Positions 60,920 to 64,000 of a stretch of DNA of 64,000 nucleotides are shown piece after piece. Every line of letters starts with the position of its first letter. The stretch's first letter is position 1. Position numbers and translations under genes: made by a program. The stretch comes from Massilia sp. IC2-278 (GTDB taxonomy: Bacteria; Pseudomonadota; Gammaproteobacteria; Burkholderiales; Burkholderiaceae_D). The stretch covers positions 186,001 to 250,000 of the forward strand of contig NZ_JAJFES010000002.1 of NCBI RefSeq assembly GCF_020708045.1, given 5' to 3'. A model generated the notes under the pieces. That model saw only the letters and a list, made by a program, of their open reading frames with translations, had not been told where the DNA came from and did no database searches.

Positions 60920-62005
60920 TTGAACGACCTCGAATTCTCCTACCTCAGCCTCGATACCCCCGGCAACGACGAGCTCGATGCCTTTGCCCGCGCCTGCCCG
61001 GACGGCAGCGCCTATCATCTGGCGGCATGGCGCCGCGCGGTGACCGATGCCTATGGCTATCCGGGCCAGGCGCTGGTGGCGCGCCGCGGCGGCAAGCTGC
61101 TTGGATTCCTGCCGCTGTCGGCGGTCAACCGTCCGCTGGGCCGGCCGCGCTGGATTTCGCTCCCCTTCTGCGACCTGGGCGGCCCGCTGGCCGAGTCGCC
61201 GCAGGTGAGCGAGGCGCTGGCTGCGCGTGCACGGATGGATATCGGCGGCGCCAGGGCCAGCGGGCTGGAACTGCGCTGCTCGCATGAGGACGCGCTCGAC
61301 GAAGCGGCGCTGGCAGGCCGCAAGGTGCGCATGTTGCTCGGCCTACCCGACAGCGCGGCGGCCCTGATGCAGAGCTATCCACCAAAACTGCGCAGCCAGG
61401 TGCGAAAGGCGGAAAAGAATGGGCTCACTTCGGAGGTGGCGGAAGGCGCCTCGGCAGTGGCCGAGTTCTACGATGTATACAGCCGCAACATGCGCCGCCT
61501 CGGTAGCCCACCGCACAGCCGCGCCTGGTTCGACGCGATCCACCGCCACTACAGCGCGGCCGGCGACATGCTCATCGTCATCGTGCGTCACGAAGGCAAG
61601 GCGGTCGGCGCCGGCTGGGTGCTGCTGTGCGGCGACAAGGCCGTGATTCCGTGGGCATCGACCCTCGCCGACTACAACCCGCTGGCGCCGAACATGCTGC
61701 TGTACTGGACGATCCAGTCGCAGCTGTGCGAGCGCGGCGTGCGCCAGTTCGACTTCGGCCGCTCGACCTATGGCGAGGGGACCTATAAATTCAAGAAGCA
61801 ATGGGGCGCGCTGCCGGTGGCGCTCGACTGGCGCGAGTGGGATGGGCAAGGCGTGGCCTTGCAGGCCACGCCGATTGCCGTGCTGGGCCCCGGCGGAGGA
61901 ATCAAGTCGAACTTGCGGCCGATGATCGAGAGTGCATGGCAGAAGCTGCCGCTGGCGGTGACGAACAGCCTGGGGCCGCGGCTGCGGCGGTATATCACTT
62001 TATGA
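60920..62005 (+). CDS. FemAB-family XrtA/PEP-CTERM-associated protein
   Basis: 361 residues from TTG 60920 with AGGAG at 60909-60913; the frame upstream of it has no ribosome site. The GNAT-type FemAB fold is recognised from YHLAAWRRAVTDAYGY (about 29-44), YPPKLRSQVRKAEKNGL and FDFGRSTYGEGTYKFKKQWGA near the end. This is the TIGR03019-type protein found in almost every exosortase A locus. FemAB proteins transfer amino acids from aminoacyl-tRNA to peptidoglycan, but here an amino acid or acyl transfer to the EPS or its precursor is more likely (inference). Last gene of the EPS locus. Confidence 0.88.
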   Translation: MNDLEFSYLSLDTPGNDELDAFARACPDGSAYHLAAWRRAVTDAYGYPGQALVARRGGKLLGFLPLSAVNRPLGRPRWISLPFCDLGGPLAESPQVSEALAARARMDIGGARASGLELRCSHEDALDEAALAGRKVRMLLGLPDSAAALMQSYPPKLRSQVRKAEKNGLTSEVAEGASAVAEFYDVYSRNMRRLGSPPHSRAWFDAIHRHYSAAGDMLIVIVRHEGKAVGAGWVLLCGDKAVIPWASTLADYNPLAPNMLLYWTIQSQLCERGVRQFDFGRSTYGEGTYKFKKQWGALPVALDWREWDGQGVALQATPIAVLGPGGGIKSNLRPMIESAWQKLPLAVTNSLGPRLRRYITL

Positions 62006-62105
62006 GATGATTCCTAGGTTATCGCTGCAGCGGGCCTTGCCAGCCAAGCGTGTACTGCCGACGGCAAGCTACTCAAGCTTGCGCGCTGAATATCTTGCCA
62101 AGGAA

Positions 62106-63023
62106 CTAAAATAGAGAGCGTAGAAAACCCGAGATTGGACTCGCGAAATACCAAATCCCTCCCGCTATGGCAGGGAAAGTATATTTTGGGCGGATGAGTC
62201 GCAAAATTTCCCAACCATAAGCAGGCTGCTTCCGAGTTTCATTCGCGGGAGATACTACAATTTTTCCACCGAATAAGAAAGGAATCCAATAGCTTTTCAA
62301 ATGCTCCGTAGTAAAAAAGCCACTATGTCCGCATTCGTGAAAATTATCGTGTATTTCACCAGTACCAAATCCATACGTGCCGCTTGGACCGTATCCCCAT
62401 GTAGAAATCTCGGCCATAACGGGAAGTCTATCCGACAATCCAATATCATTTAAAAGCCCACCGCGAGGCTTATTTGGAAGTCGAAGCCAATCGAAATTTG
62501 TTGGAATGATCGCGCCACATAATAATAGTCGGAACAACCGAATATCAAAGTGCTTCTTTAAAACTTTACTAATAATGTAAGTTCCAAAGCTATGAGCAAC
62601 AACCGAAACATGAGCTGTTGGGTTATTAGCGATCAAAGCCCGAAGCTCATCACTTACTTTTCCAACAGGAACCCACCTGAACAGGAAAGTCATTGGAAAC
62701 CAAAAGCTGATTAAGTCGAAAAACCCATATCGAATGGGCACGACCCGCTTACAGTACGGCGAAAGCTCCTTGACTGCAATACCCTGCCACTCAGCATTTG
62801 TGCGAATGCCATGGACGAGCATTACTATATGGTTAGGCCTTAACGTTGGATTAGCAGTCTTCGCGATAACCATACGGCCTAGGATTTCCTCTTCCTCAGC
62901 CGGAAAACCTAGCTCCCCAATATGCATCGTGATCGCGGCAATAGTGGGTACACCGTTTGATTGGTTCAACTTTGCGACTATCTGATCCGCCAGTTGCTCA
63001 AGGTCGAAATCAGACAGAGCCAT
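62106..63023 (-). CDS. Alpha/beta-hydrolase-fold protein in AT-rich island
   Basis: 305 residues from ATG 63023 (GTG 63032 is the alternative). It overlaps the preceding gene by 14 nt. After an N-terminal about 60-residue helical region (LEQLADQIVAKLNQS) comes MLVHGIRTNAEWQG (oxyanion loop) and VVAHSFGTYIISK (nucleophile elbow AHSFG, serine intact). The C-terminus ends in hydrophobic residues. Codon use is clearly AT-richer than the EPS genes. It could be an esterase or lipase-like enzyme; in islands such genes are sometimes defence or toxin components, but no evidence here goes beyond the fold. Confidence 0.72.
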   Translation of the reverse strand: MALSDFDLEQLADQIVAKLNQSNGVPTIAAITMHIGELGFPAEEEEILGRMVIAKTANPTLRPNHIVMLVHGIRTNAEWQGIAVKELSPYCKRVVPIRYGFFDLISFWFPMTFLFRWVPVGKVSDELRALIANNPTAHVSVVAHSFGTYIISKVLKKHFDIRLFRLLLCGAIIPTNFDWLRLPNKPRGGLLNDIGLSDRLPVMAEISTWGYGPSGTYGFGTGEIHDNFHECGHSGFFTTEHLKSYWIPFLFGGKIVVSPANETRKQPAYGWEILRLIRPKYTFPAIAGGIWYFASPISGFLRSLF

Positions 63024-63375
63024 TTTCACCACAAAACAGGTAATACGCTTTTGTATTCACAACGTTCGGTACAACTTCAATTCCATCTCGGTCGTAAAGC
63101 ACCTCTGGAATCTCCGTAAGACTTTTGTAGCTTCGCGACGTGATGCCCGATCCATATTCCACACGGTAAACCTGCGTTAGCATCTGCCCAGCTACAAGAT
63201 CCTGCACTATTCGGGATAGAGAGCTCAATGAGGTAGGGTTTGCTATCTCAAATAGGCGGTCAAACGAAAGCCAAACAGTCCGCCCTTCCCCTCTTATAGA
63301 AGAAAAATAGTCAGATAAGTTTTTTATCGCCTCGCTATCGAGGGGATAATTATGCATTAAACGCTCGAATTTCAT
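63010..63375 (-). CDS. Hypothetical protein in AT-rich island
   Basis: Not recognised. About 121 residues from ATG 63375; ATG 63357 is possible with an 8-nt overlap of the upstream stop and fits coupled translation better. No signal peptide or membrane segment. The sequence (FDRLFEIANPTSLSSLSRIVQDL, given in part: NPTSLSSLSRIVQDL, then GITSRSYKSL) looks like a soluble mixed fold of winged-helix type, but this is only an impression. It overlaps the genes on both sides, so the three form one operon. Confidence 0.55.
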   Translation of the reverse strand: MKFERLMHNYPLDSEAIKNLSDYFSSIRGEGRTVWLSFDRLFEIANPTSLSSLSRIVQDLVAGQMLTQVYRVEYGSGITSRSYKSLTEIPEVLYDRDGIEVVPNVVNTKAYYLFCGENGSV

Positions 63376-64000
63376 TAAAAATGTGTTCGAACTCGACATG
63401 GCTGCACCTACCAGGAACAGCAAATTCGTTAATAACACTGGGCAGAATCACATGGATTTCTTTTGTAGGAAAAGCCGGATCGCCATGTGGCAAGAAATAT
63501 AAATTCAAGCTGTCACAATAACCATCTTTTCCCCTGAACAAATCCAAGCTTTGAGTTGTTGCAGGGTCAGTGCCAACATTTCCGTCATCAGATGTTGCGA
63601 TTCCACGCAAAGCATATCCATCATCGTTTTTCATCATAGAATCAACTACACGAAGTCGATCCCCCAGATTTTCCTTGTTCTTCCAAATATACTCTTTGGC
63701 TTTACGCAAAGAGTACGGCTTGAAGTTTCCCAGTGGTAGGAGAAAGTCTAGCATCGCGAACAAACGTGAAATATCTTCAGTATAACGTGTACTGGTAGAA
63801 TGCGACGCCACTCTTAACTCAAGAATTCCATTGGGGTGCAGACGGAAAAGGTGCACAACTCGATGAGGCACCAATTTGTAGTTCCTGTTGAAGCCATCTG
63901 CGCTATGAATTGTTTCGTCTAACTTTGGCACAATTCGCTGCGCAACAATCTTGACTAGCAGAGCTTTATTCTCCCAGCGGACATCTACAATTTGTGGGAC
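63350..64000 (-). CDS. Hypothetical protein, 5' end beyond window
   Basis: The frame runs uninterrupted from 63350 to the right edge, so the start lies outside the window; at least 216 residues are visible. A GTG at 63931 is a possible but less likely start because the upstream codons remain open. The visible part is soluble, charged and contains LRKAKEYIWKNKENLGDRLRVVD and a C-terminal half with FLPHGDPAFPTKEIHVILPS. No family recognised. Its AT-rich codon use is like that of the two following genes, with which it overlaps (stop 63350 within the next gene's start region). Confidence 0.5.
   Translation of the reverse strand, partial: VPQIVDVRWENKALLVKIVAQRIVPKLDETIHSADGFNRNYKLVPHRVVHLFRLHPNGILELRVASHSTSTRYTEDISRLFAMLDFLLPLGNFKPYSLRKAKEYIWKNKENLGDRLRVVDSMMKNDDGYALRGIATSDDGNVGTDPATTQSLDLFRGKDGYCDSLNLYFLPHGDPAFPTKEIHVILPSVINEFAVPGRCSHVEFEHIFNEIRAFNA

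Overview
The window looks like a chromosomal segment of a GC-rich betaproteobacterium of the Oxalobacteraceae, most like Massilia or a close relative. The basis is codon use, the fused mutase IcmF, and a full XrtA (exosortase A)/PEP-CTERM exopolysaccharide locus. No searches were run; family names come from recognising motifs, lengths and gene order.

Left flank (1-5.5 kb): the 3' end of an indolepyruvate ferredoxin oxidoreductase-like gene, a nested inverted repeat, icmF behind a LiuR-like palindrome, a convergent flavoprotein monooxygenase and a small unknown gene.

Accessory and regulated genes (5.7-18.3 kb): the TPR lipoprotein PrsT; an operon of an N-acyl amino acid synthase-like protein, a ThiF/E1-like protein and a nitroreductase; a secreted PEP-CTERM protein behind a consensus sigma-54 promoter; a five-gene operon with its own sigma-54-type promoter (unknown 214-aa protein, PqqD-like protein, HprK-related kinase, nucleotidyltransferase, GAF protein); the export lipoprotein; and a trypsin-like protease.

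Core EPS operon (18.6-38.5 kb, + strand): chain-length protein, tyrosine kinase, outer-membrane barrel, ATPase, deacetylase, glycosyltransferases, exosortase A-EpsI fusion, amidotransferase, a small membrane protein, O-ligase, second deacetylase and flippase, mostly with overlapping stop/start codons. It ends at a palindromic repeat and a strong bidirectional terminator.

Modification genes (38.8-48.3 kb): a third deacetylase with an unknown partner, a PLP decarboxylase plus acyl-CoA ligase, then aminotransferase, GNAT/FemAB-like transferase, acyl carrier protein and two exosortase-associated hydrolases. These could make and attach an acyl or amino substituent (inference).

A molybdate uptake operon (modABC plus a ModE-type regulator, 48.3-51.5 kb) with a ModE-box-like site sits between EPS modules. 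A minus-strand block (60.5 to 51.6 kb) follows: UDP-GlcNAc dehydrogenase and epimerase, initiating sugar-phosphate transferase, PrsK/PrsR two-component system and a beta-helix protein. A FemAB-like gene on the + strand ends the locus at 62.0 kb.

Right edge (62.1-64.0 kb): visibly AT-richer DNA with three overlapping minus-strand genes, probably the border of an acquired island.

Working model: PrsK/PrsR with sigma-54 switches on the PEP-CTERM protein and the 16.4-12.7 kb operon. The core operon makes and exports a uronic-acid/amino-sugar polysaccharide, and exosortase A processes the PEP-CTERM protein at the cell surface.
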